Of a stretch of 64,000 nt of DNA, positions 20,801 through 31,474 are shown in pieces. Within the stretch, counting starts at the first letter, position 1. Each line of letters starts with the position of its first letter. The DNA is from Psychrobacter urativorans (GTDB lineage: Bacteria; Pseudomonadota; Gammaproteobacteria; Pseudomonadales; Moraxellaceae). The stretch spans positions 33,625-97,624 of the forward strand of contig NZ_CAJHBR010000012.1 of the NCBI RefSeq assembly GCF_904846695.1. Direction: 5' to 3'. The position numbers were made by a program, and so were the translations under genes. Below the pieces are notes generated by a model. The model saw only the letters and a list, made by a program, of their open reading frames with translations, was not told the DNA's origin and ran no database searches.

Positions 20801-22327
20801 TACTCGATCGAAGATTTAGCCCAGCTTATCTTTGATCTTAAGCAAGTCAATCCAGACGCCTTAGTATCAGTAAAACTAGTGTCACGCCCAGGCGTCGGTA
20901 CTATTGCTACTGGAGTAGCTAAGGCTTATGCCGATCTGATTACTATCTCAGGTTATGATGGCGGTACGGCGGCCTCACCCTTGTCCTCTATCCATCATGC
21001 TGGTTCACCTTGGGAGCTGGGTTTAGCTGAGACTCATCAATCCCTAAGAGTTAACGGTCTGCGTGACAAAGTACGCATCCAAACTGATGGTGGCCTCAAA
21101 ACAGGTCTCGATGTGGTAAAAGCTGCTATTTTAGGGGCAGAGAGCTTCGGTTTTGGCACGACGCCTATGATTGCAGTTGGTTGTAAGTACTTGCGTATCT
21201 GCCATCTGAATAATTGTCCGACTGGGGTAGCCACTCAAAAAGCTGAGCTACGTGATCAGCATTATATCGGCGAAGCTGAAATGTTGATTAACTTCTTCAA
21301 GTTTGTCGCTACTGAAACTCGCGAATGGCTAGCCGCCTTAGGTGTGCCTAGTATGGAAGAGTTAGTCGGCCGTACTGACTTACTGGAGATATTAGAAGGC
21401 AATACTGATAAACAGCGTCATCTTGATTTAACGCCTTTATTGTTCAGCCATCCTGCTAGTGCAGGCAAGCCACAAACTTGCCAAGTAGAGCGTAATGCGC
21501 CCTTTGATAAAGGTCTACTCGCTGAGCAAATGATCAGTGATATGCTACTAAATATCCGTAAAGGATTAGGCGGTGACTATAGCTATTCTGTTGGCAACTG
21601 TGACCGCTCGATTGGCGCTCGTATCTCTGGTGAGATTGCTCAATTATGGGGCAATCTAGGCATGAGTGATATGCCTATCAATCTGCATCTAACCGGTACG
21701 GCTGGACAAAGCTTAGGAGTCTGGAACGCTGGTGGATTAAACATCGAGCTTGAAGGCGATGCTAATGATTATGTTGGTAAAGGTATGGCAGGTGGTGAGA
21801 TCGTCATTTATCCGCCCAAAGATTCTAGTTTTGTTGCTCATGACACAGCGATCATAGGCAATACTTGTCTCTATGGTGCGACTGGTGGCAAGCTATACGC
21901 TGCGGGTACGGCAGGCGAGCGCTTTGCGGTACGTAACTCCGGTGCTCAAGTAGTCATCGAAGGCACTGGGGATCATTGCTGTGAATATATGACTGGCGGT
22001 ATTGTCACCGTTCTTGGACCTACTGGCCTTAATTTTGGTGCAGGTATGACGGGTGGTTTTGCTTATGTCCTCGATATGGAAGGCGACTTCTTTGATCGCT
22101 GTAACCACGAGCTGATCGATCTAAATCGTATCTCTAGTGAGCAGACTGAAGAGCATCGTATTTATCTGCAACAAGTAATCGAGAACCACGTTAGCAAGAC
22201 CAACAGTGCATGGGGACAGACTATATTGGCTGACTTTGAGCATTATGTGCGTAAGTTCTACTTGGTTAAGCCTAAGGCTGCCAGCTTAGTAAGCGTACTT
22301 AAAACTACCATGGCTGATCCACAATAA
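17864..22327 (+). CDS. gltB: Glutamate synthase (NADPH) large subunit
   Basis: GltB transfers the amide of glutamine to 2-oxoglutarate, giving two glutamates, with electrons supplied through GltD. The 1487 residues fit the family. The order is: a 19-residue propeptide removed to expose the nucleophile Cys20 ([10 protein letters not shown]), the class II amidotransferase domain with [19 protein letters not shown] (about 225), the central domain, the FMN synthase domain ([26 protein letters not shown]), the 3Fe-4S cysteines in the [12 protein letters not shown] motif (Cys1107, 1113, 1118), and the C-terminal beta-helix (GxxxGG repeats). Start ATG has AAAAGGA. It is the first gene of gltBD, the ammonia-assimilation pair. 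Confidence 0.98.
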   Translation: MSMISSHTHLATPDDFSDNCGFGLIAHIEGQASHDLVKTAIHSLSCMTHRGGVAADGKTGDGCGLLLATPKAFFQAIAAEQQLTITDNFAVGMVFVNLDETKAKYSEQVLAEEIAAQDLEVAGWREVPVDLTIVGEIGRETLPAFKQIFVNDPANLSSEDFNRKLFVARKKAEQRLTEDELFYVCSLNCQTIIYKGLVMPSDLPAFFTDLKDERLASHIVVFHQRFSTNTLPRWPLAQPFRYLAHNGELNTITGNRNWSEARTPKLKSAKLPNLSELTPLVNSSGSDSSSLDNMLEVLMSGGMSLFHSMSILVPPAWQNVDSMDMDLRAFYEFYSQHMEAWDGPAGLVIQDGRYAVCMLDRNGLRPSRWVTTKNGYITVASEIGVWDYAPKDVLAKGRVGPGQMLVIDTLTGQIMDNKTIATLLKKAHPYRKWLREQATRIRDDERIEEALAAKSCRGVALKTLQKMYHVTNEERTEIIRPNAENGQEPVGSMGDDTPMAVLSQQIRHVGDFFRQQFAQVTNPPIDPLRESIVMSLQTCLGAQTNVFAPSAKDAHRIILSSPVLSASKMQQIENLNDTAFQIARINLNYDLNLDLATAITTICEQVAASIRAGQTLIVLSDKDISADKVPANAIMVTGAVHHYLIAQGIRTDANLIIETGLARDSHQVAVLIGFGATCVYPYLAYDVIDDLVATGELLGDPIQARVNFRKGLDKGLLKILSKMGISTIVSYRGAQLFEAVGLSEPVVAMCFKGVQSRIKGATFEDLAADQAQLAANAFKRRMPLDQGGLLKFVFNKEYHAFNPDVINSLHTAVRTGDYENYRNYADLVNSRPVATLRDLLQLKTDNPIAVDDVEDITKILKRFDSAGMSLGALSPEAHESIAMAMNTIGGRSNSGEGGEDPVRYGTLRNSKIKQVASGRFGVTPAYLRSAEVMQIKVAQGAKPGEGGQLPGGKVNALIARLRYSVPGVTLISPPPHHDIYSIEDLAQLIFDLKQVNPDALVSVKLVSRPGVGTIATGVAKAYADLITISGYDGGTAASPLSSIHHAGSPWELGLAETHQSLRVNGLRDKVRIQTDGGLKTGLDVVKAAILGAESFGFGTTPMIAVGCKYLRICHLNNCPTGVATQKAELRDQHYIGEAEMLINFFKFVATETREWLAALGVPSMEELVGRTDLLEILEGNTDKQRHLDLTPLLFSHPASAGKPQTCQVERNAPFDKGLLAEQMISDMLLNIRKGLGGDYSYSVGNCDRSIGARISGEIAQLWGNLGMSDMPINLHLTGTAGQSLGVWNAGGLNIELEGDANDYVGKGMAGGEIVIYPPKDSSFVAHDTAIIGNTCLYGATGGKLYAAGTAGERFAVRNSGAQVVIEGTGDHCCEYMTGGIVTVLGPTGLNFGAGMTGGFAYVLDMEGDFFDRCNHELIDLNRISSEQTEEHRIYLQQVIENHVSKTNSAWGQTILADFEHYVRKFYLVKPKAASLVSVLKTTMADPQ

Positions 22328-22482
22328 TAGGGTCAGTTAACCAGTTAAGGTAAGATTTTACATAAGTTTTTAGGTAAATACAGTATTGAGTCATTAACCC
22401 TCAATAGTTAAATTTTTCCAGCAGGTCAGTAGTGTTATTTGCTATCTAGCAGCGTATCGGTCAACAGTCCCTACGTTGCTAG

Positions 22483-23955
<1,473 letters not shown>

Positions 23956-24018
23956 TTCTATACAGTAATACGAGCCATCAGCCATGGTTTGATAAGCTGT
24001 GGCTAGCCTTAGTTTATG

Positions 24019-24077
24019 ACGCCTTCTACCTATTAATAGCTGCATTATCTATTAATAGGTAGAAGGCGTTATTTTTT
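24019..24077 (+). terminator. Long perfect terminator hairpin after gltD
   Basis: A perfect 21-bp stem (24019-24039 with 24049-24069) over a 9-base loop is followed by TATTTTTT. The stem is much longer than needed for intrinsic termination. Confidence 0.92.
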
Positions 24078-24206
24078 GGTAAATATGTTATATTTTATCC
24101 TTAGTAGTTATTACTAATGATGCATTACTAACGACGTATCACTAACGATTTATCCTTGATGCTTATCGAGTATTTTATATTTCTTTTTATATAAGAGTGC
24201 CTTTGC

Positions 24207-25442
24207 GTGAAATTAGCGATTTGGCAATGGATTACTGAGCCAATTATTGAACCTTATTCGCGTTACCAGCACGCCGATGTTTTGCATGCGGTACGTTTAG
24301 GCGTTGCAGTAGTTATTGCTTTAGGACTGAATAAGATCAGTCATTTCCCCCATGGCGAATGGACGACTATTACCGTATTTGTGATATTGGGTTTGTTACA
24401 GTATCAAGGCGCGATTTATACTAAGGCTAAAGAGCGCATATTAGGCACTTTATTAGGAGTGATAGTCGGGTTAGGGTTTTTGTGGTTAAGTAAAGATATT
24501 GGCATTTGGCTCTGGGCTTATTATCTACTGATTGGGATTATCAGTAGTATTATTGGCTATATGTCAGTCAGGCAACTTGGCTATATTGGTCTATTGACTG
24601 GCATTACTATGTTGATGATTATCTCAAATCCCGATCAAAGTAATATCGGTCAGGATGGTCTGTATCGAGCCCTTAATATTCTATTCGGTGCCATTATAGC
24701 CGTAGGTGCGACTTTGATATTACCGCTAAAGTCCACTTTGATGTATCGGTTCTTGCTGGCTAGCAATCTTGATGACTGTAGTAATCTTTACGCTAGCGTA
24801 GGTAGCCATATCAATCCCGAAGTGCTGACTCACGAGCCTTTACAGCACTCAAAATCGCTAGAGGTAACAGCTACCCGTTATGCTGCACAAAACGCTCTAC
24901 CAGATATACCGGTTAATAAAGCTTTAATCAAAGCCCTACAGCAGATCAATAAGCGACTGTTAGCAATGCGGCCACATATTGCCGCCACTGCTAGCGAAAC
25001 AGGGGTAGATAAAGAAGCGATAGAAACCATCCAGCGTAGTCATCGCAATATGATAGGCACTATTGATCTACTATTGAGCGCTGCACCACGATTAGCTCAC
25101 ATCGAGATTGACGAGGATAATCATATCTTATTGTTGCACTATCAGCGTGAGCTGACCCAAGCGATGCGTCATATAGCAGCAGTGTTGCGCAGTCCTAATA
25201 ATGAGGTGTTTCGTCCTATTACTCGTATTAAGGTATCGCAATATCCAAGCGTGCAGCATTTGAGCTTTGAATGGCAAGGTTACTTTTGGTTGATTCAAAC
25301 CTTACAATCACAACTACAAGAGCTTAGCGATCTACTACAATCCACTAAGTCACGCTGGTTTGCAGGCTCTGGGGTTCGATATCAACGCCGTGAACAACGA
25401 CGAATTAAAAAGAAGGGCAGTGAAGCTGATTTGCATTTATAA
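24207..25442 (+). CDS. FUSC-family inner-membrane protein
   Basis: This 411-residue protein has five to six membrane helices between about residues 25 and 175, then a soluble helical domain, as in the FUSC/YccS/AaeB group of putative exporters of aromatic acids or other small acids. The first helices (RLGVAVVIALGLNK, GEWTTITVFVILGL) contain the typical pattern of that family. It starts at GTG behind AAGAG; no ATG is available nearby. No membrane-fusion partner (AaeA-like) is adjacent, so the substrate cannot be guessed. The family assignment is by pattern, not search. Confidence 0.8.
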   Translation: MKLAIWQWITEPIIEPYSRYQHADVLHAVRLGVAVVIALGLNKISHFPHGEWTTITVFVILGLLQYQGAIYTKAKERILGTLLGVIVGLGFLWLSKDIGIWLWAYYLLIGIISSIIGYMSVRQLGYIGLLTGITMLMIISNPDQSNIGQDGLYRALNILFGAIIAVGATLILPLKSTLMYRFLLASNLDDCSNLYASVGSHINPEVLTHEPLQHSKSLEVTATRYAAQNALPDIPVNKALIKALQQINKRLLAMRPHIAATASETGVDKEAIETIQRSHRNMIGTIDLLLSAAPRLAHIEIDEDNHILLLHYQRELTQAMRHIAAVLRSPNNEVFRPITRIKVSQYPSVQHLSFEWQGYFWLIQTLQSQLQELSDLLQSTKSRWFAGSGVRYQRREQRRIKKKGSEADLHL

Positions 25443-25490
25443 AGATACGAACGCTGCTAAGCGCCCAGTATTTACAAATAGTTAAGCATA

Positions 25491-25524
25491 AAAAAACGCT
25501 AACCTTTCAAAGGTAGCGTTTTTT
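25491..25524. terminator. Bidirectional terminator
   Basis: AAAAAACGCTAACCTTT pairs with AAAGGTAGCGTTTTTT around a single-base loop centre with one bulged A. A/T runs on both sides allow termination of both the FUSC gene (plus) and the binding-protein gene (minus). Confidence 0.88.
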
Positions 25525-25624
25525 ATTTTTTAAGGCAGTTATTTGAGCTATAGCTAACTCACTCATTGATTAACTAGGGCACGGATTTATCTGCGCCATT
25601 ATTTAACTAATGGTAGTGATGCTA

Positions 25625-26755
25625 TTAACGACCAGTTTTTAGTTTGTCCCAATACTGCTGATAAATTTGCAGGGCTTCATCACCGACATCTTCTTGGAAC
25701 TCAGCTTTCGCTAAAGTTTCTTTACTGGGATAGATTGTTTTATTGTTACGCACTTCATCTGCCATCAGCTCACGTGCGGCTAAGTTTGGTGAAGCATAGC
25801 CTATCTCTTCACTGACTATTTTGGCATTTTCAGGCTGTAATAAATAATTGATAAATTTGTGTGCTGCATCGACGTTTTTAGCATTCTTTGGAATGACAAA
25901 ATTATCCATCCACAATATTGCCCCTTCGCTAGGGTACTTATAGACTAAGCTGGTTAAGCCTTCATTATTAGCCATCACCGCTTCGCCATTCCAGGTCATA
26001 CCGATATTGGTCTCGCCTTCGATATAAGGGATACGAGTAGCATCTGAGTTAAAGGTCTTAACGTTAGGCATCAAAGTAATGAGCTTGTTGTAAGCAGCTT
26101 TAATCTCATCAGGGCTGCTACTATTACCAGAATATCCCAAGGTCAATAGCGCCATGCCAAATACTTCACGCATATCGTTCATCAGCATGACCTGATTTTT
26201 GTACTCAGGGCGCCATAGATCATTCCAGCTATTGACAGTCGCAGGGTCGAACTTATCACCATTGATAGCTATGCCAGTACTGCCCCACATATAGGGAATC
26301 GAGTACTTATTTTCAGGATCAACTTTGGTATTAGTAAATGAGGTGTCTAAGTTCTTAAAGTTACTTAGTTTCGACTTATCAAGCTCTTGTAATAAGCCTT
26401 CTTTGGCCATTTTTTCGACATAATAAGTTGAGGGGATAGCAAGGTCGTATTGGCTTGAATCATCAAGGAGCTTGAGCTTAGCGTACATTGCCTCATTAGA
26501 GTCAAATGTGGTGTAATTGACGTTGATACCAGTCTCTTTTTCAAAGCCATCAAGAATCTCTTGTGGCATATACTCCGACCAGTTATATAGATTAAGGGTT
26601 ACCTTACTAGCAGCAGCTGCACCTTCGGCTGGTGCCTTATCAGAGTTGCTACAGCTAGCAACAGCTAGTCCCATAGCTGCACATAATAATGCTTTGGGTA
26701 ATAGGCTAGTAAGAGTGGCGGTGCGCATAGATAGGTGGGATGATGACTGGGTCAA
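25625..26755 (-). CDS. Polyamine-type ABC transporter substrate-binding lipoprotein
   Basis: This is a PotD/PotF-like periplasmic binding protein for spermidine/putrescine-type substrates. A signal peptide ends in the lipobox VASC, followed by the family landmarks LNLYNWSEYMPQEILDGFEKETG, YDLAIPSTYYVEKM, NMGWN-like IGMTWNGEAVMAN and IPKNAKNVDAAHKFINYLLQPE. A TTG at 26755 has AGGAGA six bases upstream, much better than the outer TTG (26779) or the inner ATG (26728), so the 376-residue form is preferred. No permease or ATPase gene lies beside it, so it must work with a transporter encoded elsewhere. Ligand is inferred from family only. Confidence 0.92.
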   Translation of the reverse strand: MTQSSSHLSMRTATLTSLLPKALLCAAMGLAVASCSNSDKAPAEGAAAASKVTLNLYNWSEYMPQEILDGFEKETGINVNYTTFDSNEAMYAKLKLLDDSSQYDLAIPSTYYVEKMAKEGLLQELDKSKLSNFKNLDTSFTNTKVDPENKYSIPYMWGSTGIAINGDKFDPATVNSWNDLWRPEYKNQVMLMNDMREVFGMALLTLGYSGNSSSPDEIKAAYNKLITLMPNVKTFNSDATRIPYIEGETNIGMTWNGEAVMANNEGLTSLVYKYPSEGAILWMDNFVIPKNAKNVDAAHKFINYLLQPENAKIVSEEIGYASPNLAARELMADEVRNNKTIYPSKETLAKAEFQEDVGDEALQIYQQYWDKLKTGR

Positions 26756-27161
26756 ATTAACTCTCCTAAAGTAAGACAAATCAATAAAAATAGAGGTTTA
26801 ACAAGTAAGTAGCAGTAGGCTAACTAGGCTTTTAAGAGCCGCTAATAGCTACAATGTTACTGTTATGGTTATAACATGGCATAATTTAAAGGGCAACGCT
26901 TTGAATCTGTGAGGTTTTAACCAAAGTCTAACTAGTAGTCAAGGGTTGACTGGGCCACTGCCAGTAAGCAACCATGCTATGATAGGCTTTTTTTGCTCTA
27001 GTTAAACTGAGTTATAAAAGCCAGCGTTTTTAGTGTTTATTAGGCGCTGTTGACCCTTCACAACTAGACACTGCTGTGGTCTATCATTCAACAAGCCTTA
27101 CTTAATCGGTAGGTAGTCGCTACTGAATTGATAATAATAAAACCCCATAGGATAATCAACT
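26756..27161. other. Divergent intergenic region
   Basis: This gap lies between the binding-protein gene (minus) and the dehydrogenase gene (plus). It contains an imperfect dyad, ATGTTA (26854-26859) and TAACAT (26872-26877) around GTTATAAC, that could be an operator. No promoter with both good hexamers was recognised, and no gene is seen. Confidence 0.4.
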
Positions 27162-27959
27162 ATGATTAACAATCAGACCGTTATACCAGCTTTGCTAAGC
27201 GATAAAGTAGTCATTGTTACGGGCGCAAGCCGTGGACTGGGCGCGCAAATCGCTCAGCAAATGGCCGCAGCAGGCGCAAGCGTTTGCGTTAATTACCTTA
27301 AGAGCAAACAGGCTGCTGACCAAGTCGTAGCAGAGATTGAAAAGGCAGGTGGACAAGCTTTTGCTTACCAAGGAGATGTGACAGATTTAGCACAAATGCA
27401 GGCTATGGCAGCGCAAGTTATCGAACGCTTTGGACGCATTGACGTATTAGTTAATAACGCTTTGCCAAGCTACCAGTTCAATCCAAGTGCTGATTATACT
27501 AGCATCGAAACCGTGCAATGGGCGCATTTTTCGCAGCAGATAGATGGTATCGTCAGAGGCGCTGTCAATACAGTGCAAGCGGTATTGCCCCAGATGAAAA
27601 CTCAACAGATGGGCAAGATTATCAATATCTCTACCAATTTAGTGTATAACCCAGTAGTGACTTACTATGACTATACTACTGCCAAATCGGCCTTGATTGG
27701 GCTCACTCGTAACTTAGCGGCTGAGCTTGGGCAATATGGTATTCGCGTTAATCTGCTGGCAGGCGGGTTGCTAAAAACGACTGATGCTAGCAAATTAACT
27801 ACCGAAGAGGTGTTTGATTATATCGCGACAACTACGCCCTTGCGTCAAGCTACTTCCGTGGCAGACTTTGCCAATTCAGTACTATTAATGGCCTCTGATT
27901 TGGGTGCAGCTATTACTGGTCAGTCTATTGCTGTTGATGGCGGTTTGACAATGCCTTGA
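27162..27959 (+). CDS. Short-chain dehydrogenase/reductase, FabG-like
   Basis: This is a 265-residue classical SDR that reduces or oxidises a carbonyl/hydroxyl with NAD(P). Visible are the cofactor motif VTGASRGLG (about 19-27), VNNAL in place of the usual NNAG, the catalytic Ser in INISTN, and YDYTTAK with Tyr and Lys (YxxxK). The C-terminal VDGGLTMP is typical. The SDR fold does not define the substrate; FabG-type 3-oxoacyl reductase is only one possibility and the NNAL variant is unusual. ATG start with AGGAT upstream. It is followed after 75 bases by a small membrane protein that may be co-transcribed. Confidence 0.9.
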   Translation: MINNQTVIPALLSDKVVIVTGASRGLGAQIAQQMAAAGASVCVNYLKSKQAADQVVAEIEKAGGQAFAYQGDVTDLAQMQAMAAQVIERFGRIDVLVNNALPSYQFNPSADYTSIETVQWAHFSQQIDGIVRGAVNTVQAVLPQMKTQQMGKIINISTNLVYNPVVTYYDYTTAKSALIGLTRNLAAELGQYGIRVNLLAGGLLKTTDASKLTTEEVFDYIATTTPLRQATSVADFANSVLLMASDLGAAITGQSIAVDGGLTMP

Positions 27960-28034
27960 TACGCCTTGATAGACCTTAATAGGCTTTGATAAATTGTCAA
28001 TAATAAGTTTTAAGGTACAAATAAGAGAGATGCA

Positions 28035-28298
28035 ATGAGGAATCGCAAAATCGCTGGAGTAGTCAGCGCGGTGATAGGGCTATGTGCCATTATGGCTTTT
28101 TTTAATACCGGTATGGATACGCCGCTGTTAGGCTGGCCATTAGAAACTTATCTTGGGGTGGCTTTTACTATGGCTTGGCTGACTAACATGCCAACGTGGT
28201 TGGCTTATTCGCTAGCTGCTGTGCTATTTATAGTAATAACTATGGGGCTTTATAAGCTAGGCAGTTGGGTTTATGGATTGGTCATGGGGCGAGGTTGA
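28035..28298 (+). CDS. Small membrane protein
   Basis: This 87-residue protein has three hydrophobic stretches (about 7-25, 35-50, 55-80) and a short basic N-terminus (MRNRK). The start ATG follows GAGAG. No family is recognised. Its same-strand position 75 bases behind the dehydrogenase suggests a shared transcript. Confidence 0.7.
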   Translation: MRNRKIAGVVSAVIGLCAIMAFFNTGMDTPLLGWPLETYLGVAFTMAWLTNMPTWLAYSLAAVLFIVITMGLYKLGSWVYGLVMGRG

Positions 28299-28702
28299 TT
28301 GAGTCTAAGTTTAGCCAAAAAAAAACAAGGATTTAACAGCATGGCCTCAGCATTGCGTTCTTTAACCGATAGAAATATGCGGGCCATGGGCAATATTACT
28401 TTAAGGGTTCGCCTCGGCGCTCGTCCCTCACGCAAGAGCAGAACATAGTTCTCGCCATACGAACAGGCAGTGCTCTGCTGCTTCCGTCCTCGCTCGCGCA
28501 ACAATAAAAACCTGATATACATTTGAGGTCGTTAAAGTGTCGAGTAGGGTGCGCCCCGAGCACCGTTTAATAGCTAGATTTTAGAATTCATTAGGTCTGC
28601 AATGAGCTAATAATAGGGAAAGAAATGCAACTCAATACTTCTGAAAAAAAGAATTGTTAAGCAACTTCGAAGTTGATTTTGAATATGATTACGTTATATA
28701 TC
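28299..28702. repeat. Intergenic repeat-like region with hairpins
   Basis: No convincing gene is seen; the antisense 83-codon frame looks accidental (basic, Arg-rich). The GC-richer block 28400-28505 contains an AGAAC/GTTCT mini-hairpin and reads like an interspersed element. At 28548-28564 GGTGC and GCACC flank GCCCCGA, a REP-type palindrome of a different class from those at 29-33 kb. I believe similar blocks recur in Psychrobacter genomes, but only a genome-wide search could show this. Confidence 0.4.
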
Positions 28703-28978
28703 ATGAAAAATTTTATAATTTTCGATAAAGAAAGACGATCCGAAAATACAAATTTTCTAGCAAAGATTTACGACAACAAAGGTAGTTATTTATCGACTAT
28801 TGCATTTTGTGAGTCTGAAATACGTTATAGAAAGATAAATATTATGTATAGTTGGGGTTGGGAGGTCGACAATGGACTAAAAACAGTCTTTGGTGTCACT
28901 AGTGCATGGATGTTTGATTTTTGGCATGGATTTGATTTTATAAAAGAGGTTTATACTGACCGTAATAGATTTTATTAA
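28703..28978 (+). CDS. Hypothetical protein, AT-rich orphan
   Basis: This 91-residue protein (MKNFIIFDKERR... start; a frame extension to 28673 adds ten residues) is aromatic-rich, with WGWEVDNG and WMFDFWHGFDF near the end. It has no signal peptide, no family I recognise, and visibly AT-richer codons than the surrounding housekeeping genes. No good ribosome site was found. It may be a small horizontally acquired gene or the remnant of a longer one. Confidence 0.45.
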   Translation: MKNFIIFDKERRSENTNFLAKIYDNKGSYLSTIAFCESEIRYRKINIMYSWGWEVDNGLKTVFGVTSAWMFDFWHGFDFIKEVYTDRNRFY

Positions 28979-29028
28979 GCAGCGCAAGCTAGGTTTTTAA
29001 CTCTGTATTAAAACCTTGTAAAGTCAGA

Positions 29029-29054
29029 GTGCTGGGTTAAAAACCCAGCCTACA
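29029..29054 (+). repeat. REP palindrome, variant copy
   Basis: GCTGGGTT (29031-29038), AAA and AACCCAGC (29042-29049), followed by CTAC. It is the same design and flank as the two copies bracketing the RAYT gene, with one compensated pair change (GC to AT) in the stem. Confidence 0.75.
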
Positions 29055-29083
29055 AAAGCTAAGCCTACGAAACTGTCAAAACT

Positions 29084-29920
29084 TTAAGCCTGCTGCCCCA
29101 CAGACAACTGATCAAGCACTGCCTGAATACCATACTCTTCAATAGTGCCTGTGACCAAATCGGCACGCTCTTTTAGCTCAGACTTAGCATCACCCATTGC
29201 CACCGCAAAGCCAACTAAATCAAACATTTCTAAATCGTTCATGCCATCACCAAACGCCATACAATCCTGCGCGTCAATATTATAATGTCGGCAAACATCT
29301 AAAATACCGCGTGCTTTTGAGGCGTCTACTGGCAAGATGTCAGCACCTACTGTGTGCCAATGTACCAGCTTCAATTCATCCTGAGCAAAGTCAACCTCTT
29401 GCATTTTATCTTGTTGATTATTGAAAAATACTGAGCACTGATAGACGGTATTTGACTTGTAATAATCAGGATCAAGAATAGAGTTTGGCGTTATGGCATT
29501 GTATTCGCGCAAACGCTCGTTCTCTTTTGACCAAGCGATATGAGTGGCTGAGTCAAACTTATGAATAAGATCGCCTTTGTGGCATAAGTTCACAATCTTA
29601 TTAGTTTGCGCCTCTGATAAAGGGTAATGGCTGATAATGCCATCCTTATTAAAGCTGTATTGACCATTCATACAGATAATAGCGTCCAATACATTGGCAT
29701 CGAGTAGCGCTAAGATATCAGAGGGTAATATTGCTTTAGAGCGTCCTGTGGAGATAATAAGCTTGATGTCACTGCTGGCAAGTTGTTCTAGCGTGGCTTT
29801 ATTGTGCTCGGCAATAATTCCGTTACGGCTCAGAGTATCATCAATATCGAAAAATATGATCTTAGGCGTAGGGATATTATTACTCATAATCTCTTGGGCA
29901 ACTTTGTCTTTAATAAACAT
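29084..29920 (-). CDS. HAD-superfamily phosphatase, Cof type (paralogue 1)
   Basis: This 278-residue sugar-phosphatase-like hydrolase has the class IIB cap and cytoplasmic location. Motif I is IIFFDIDDTLSRNG (nucleophile and acid aspartates), motif II is IISTGRS, the motif III lysine lies in DASKARG, and motif IV is FGDGMNDLEMFD. The substrate is unknown, as for most Cof-like enzymes. ATG 29920 has AGGAT upstream; ATG 29887 (MSNN) also has AAGAGA and is possible. It is clearly a duplicate of the next gene, with long identical blocks in the second half. Confidence 0.9.
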   Translation of the reverse strand: MFIKDKVAQEIMSNNIPTPKIIFFDIDDTLSRNGIIAEHNKATLEQLASSDIKLIISTGRSKAILPSDILALLDANVLDAIICMNGQYSFNKDGIISHYPLSEAQTNKIVNLCHKGDLIHKFDSATHIAWSKENERLREYNAITPNSILDPDYYKSNTVYQCSVFFNNQQDKMQEVDFAQDELKLVHWHTVGADILPVDASKARGILDVCRHYNIDAQDCMAFGDGMNDLEMFDLVGFAVAMGDAKSELKERADLVTGTIEEYGIQAVLDQLSVGQQA

Positions 29921-30157
29921 GGTGATCCTATTATTTTCTATTTATTCAAATGTTACTATAATCAGCCTAGACCATTAAATAAATAGCTATAAAGTAATGC
30001 TTGCCTATTATGCCTACCTAGCGCTTATCCTGTAATGCGGTTGAGCCAGTAAGCATACATTGCAACATAGCAGGTAATAAGCTGGCTTTGCTCGCTATCT
30101 TGATTATCAGGCTCATATTTATGTAATTTACTGCACCAAAAGGTCAGCCTAAACTGA

Positions 30158-31006
30158 TCAAGCATAATTTTGCATAATAGGATTCAATACCCCTTGAATG
30201 CCTTGCTCTTCAATGGTGCCAGTAATGAGGTTGGCACGCTCCTTCAGCTCGTCTTTAGCATCACCCATTGCCACTGCAAAGCCGACTAAATCAAACATTT
30301 CTAAATCATTGAGCCCATCGCCAAATGCCATGCAGTCAGCGGCATCAATACCGAAATGAGCGCATACATCTAAAATACCACGCGCTTTTGAGGCATCTAC
30401 GGGCAAGATGTCACCAATAGCGTCATGCCAATGCACCAGCTTTAGGTTGTGCTTAGCAAAATTAACGTCCTGCATCTTCTGGTTTTGATCATCAAAGAAT
30501 ACCGAGCACTGATAGACAGTGTTTGCCTTACAATACTCAGGATCAATTAGGCTTACGTCTTTAATTTTATCGTGATATCTATTTTGCCAGTCATGCAAAT
30601 CTGACCAGGCAATGTGGGTGGCAGAATCAAACTTGTAGATTAACGCACTATCAACACACAGTCCTGCAATGGTAGTCGCTTGACTAAGAGTTAGCGGGTA
30701 GTCACTAATCACCTGCTGGTTGTTAAAGCTGTATTGCCCATTCATACAGATGATGGCATCTAAGACATTGTCTGCAAGCAGCGCTTGGATATCTAGCGGT
30801 AATATCGGCTTTGAGCGTCCCGTTGAAATAACCAGTTTGATATTTAAGTCTGATTTGGCCAGTGCTTCAAGGGTGGCTTTATTATGCGGGGCAATCTCAC
30901 CATTGCGGCTTAAGGTATCGTCAATATCAAAAAATATCATTTTTGGAACAGGGATAGAGACGGGGTTGATGTTTTCTAAGCTTTTGGTTTGATTTGAGGT
31001 GGGCAT
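30158..31006 (-). CDS. HAD-superfamily phosphatase, Cof type (paralogue 2)
   Basis: This second Cof-like phosphatase has 282 residues from the preferred ATG 31006 (MPTSNQTK), which has AAGGAC upstream; the frame continues another 55 codons but that extension crosses a REP element and the end of the next gene. The HAD motifs (MIFFDIDDTLSRNG, VISTGRS, DASKARG, FGDGLNDLEMFD) are all intact. It is a tandem paralogue of the preceding gene. Its first 96 bases plus upstream ribosome site recur as a remnant at 32297-32404. Confidence 0.9.
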   Translation of the reverse strand: MPTSNQTKSLENINPVSIPVPKMIFFDIDDTLSRNGEIAPHNKATLEALAKSDLNIKLVISTGRSKPILPLDIQALLADNVLDAIICMNGQYSFNNQQVISDYPLTLSQATTIAGLCVDSALIYKFDSATHIAWSDLHDWQNRYHDKIKDVSLIDPEYCKANTVYQCSVFFDDQNQKMQDVNFAKHNLKLVHWHDAIGDILPVDASKARGILDVCAHFGIDAADCMAFGDGLNDLEMFDLVGFAVAMGDAKDELKERANLITGTIEEQGIQGVLNPIMQNYA

Positions 31007-31050
31007 GGAAGTCCTTTTTCTAATATTATTAAGGTTTCTTGTTATATCGT

Positions 31051-31076
31051 TTGCTAGGTTAAAAACCTGGCCTATG
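31051..31076 (+). repeat. REP palindrome, degenerate copy
   Basis: TGCTAGGTTAAAAACCTGGC followed by CTATG. It matches the REP design but with an imperfect stem. It lies between the HAD gene and the next cargo gene. Confidence 0.6.
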
Positions 31077-31085
31077 CTAGCTACT

Positions 31086-31406
31086 TTAAATTTGGTCGTT
31101 AAGAGGTGGAGGTGAATATAACGCTGTTTCCCAATCTTCGTAAGGCGGATCAGCGCTGAAGTTAGGATCACAGTATGCTCTCAAATAATCAGTTGCACGT
31201 TTTTCTGCATACTTAGCGTTTAAAACGTTACCTTTCTTATCTAATTCCAACACATTGACATAGATTGCAAAGACTTGTTCTATGGCACTCGGATCACTTC
31301 CGTACAAATCTAAATAATCGATACCTTCTAGTGTATTCTGAGAGCCACTGGACATGAAATAAACGAAAGTTCTTAGTGCGCCGCTAAAGCTATTGCTTAG
31401 TTTCAT
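31086..31406 (-). CDS. Small soluble orphan protein, possibly DUF7677 type
   Basis: This is a 106-residue acidic protein (MKLSNSFSGALRTFVYFMSS start) without signal or membrane segment. The pattern of a short helical N-terminus followed by acidic and Tyr/Trp-containing segments, and its place between unrelated orphan genes, is reminiscent of small immunity-type or DUF7677-like proteins. This is a weak impression. Its start has GGGA about 12 bases upstream. It lies 68 bases behind the next gene on the same strand, so the pair may be an operon. Confidence 0.6.
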   Translation of the reverse strand: MKLSNSFSGALRTFVYFMSSGSQNTLEGIDYLDLYGSDPSAIEQVFAIYVNVLELDKKGNVLNAKYAEKRATDYLRAYCDPNFSADPPYEDWETALYSPPPLNDQI

Positions 31407-31474
31407 TTTTTATATTTCCCAAAATCATATCTATTGCTTCAAAGTCTAGCCTACGGCTGTTATGTTAGTAACAG

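Noticed and set aside
28271..28522. 83-codon minus-strand frame in the 28.3-28.5 kb block
   Set aside because: Arg-rich, no ribosome site, overlaps the end of the small membrane protein gene and lies in repeat-like sequence; treated as non-coding.
31006..31171. N-terminal extension of the second HAD gene
   Set aside because: It crosses a REP element and the end of the 31086 gene, is absent from the paralogue, and ATG 31006 has an ideal ribosome site.
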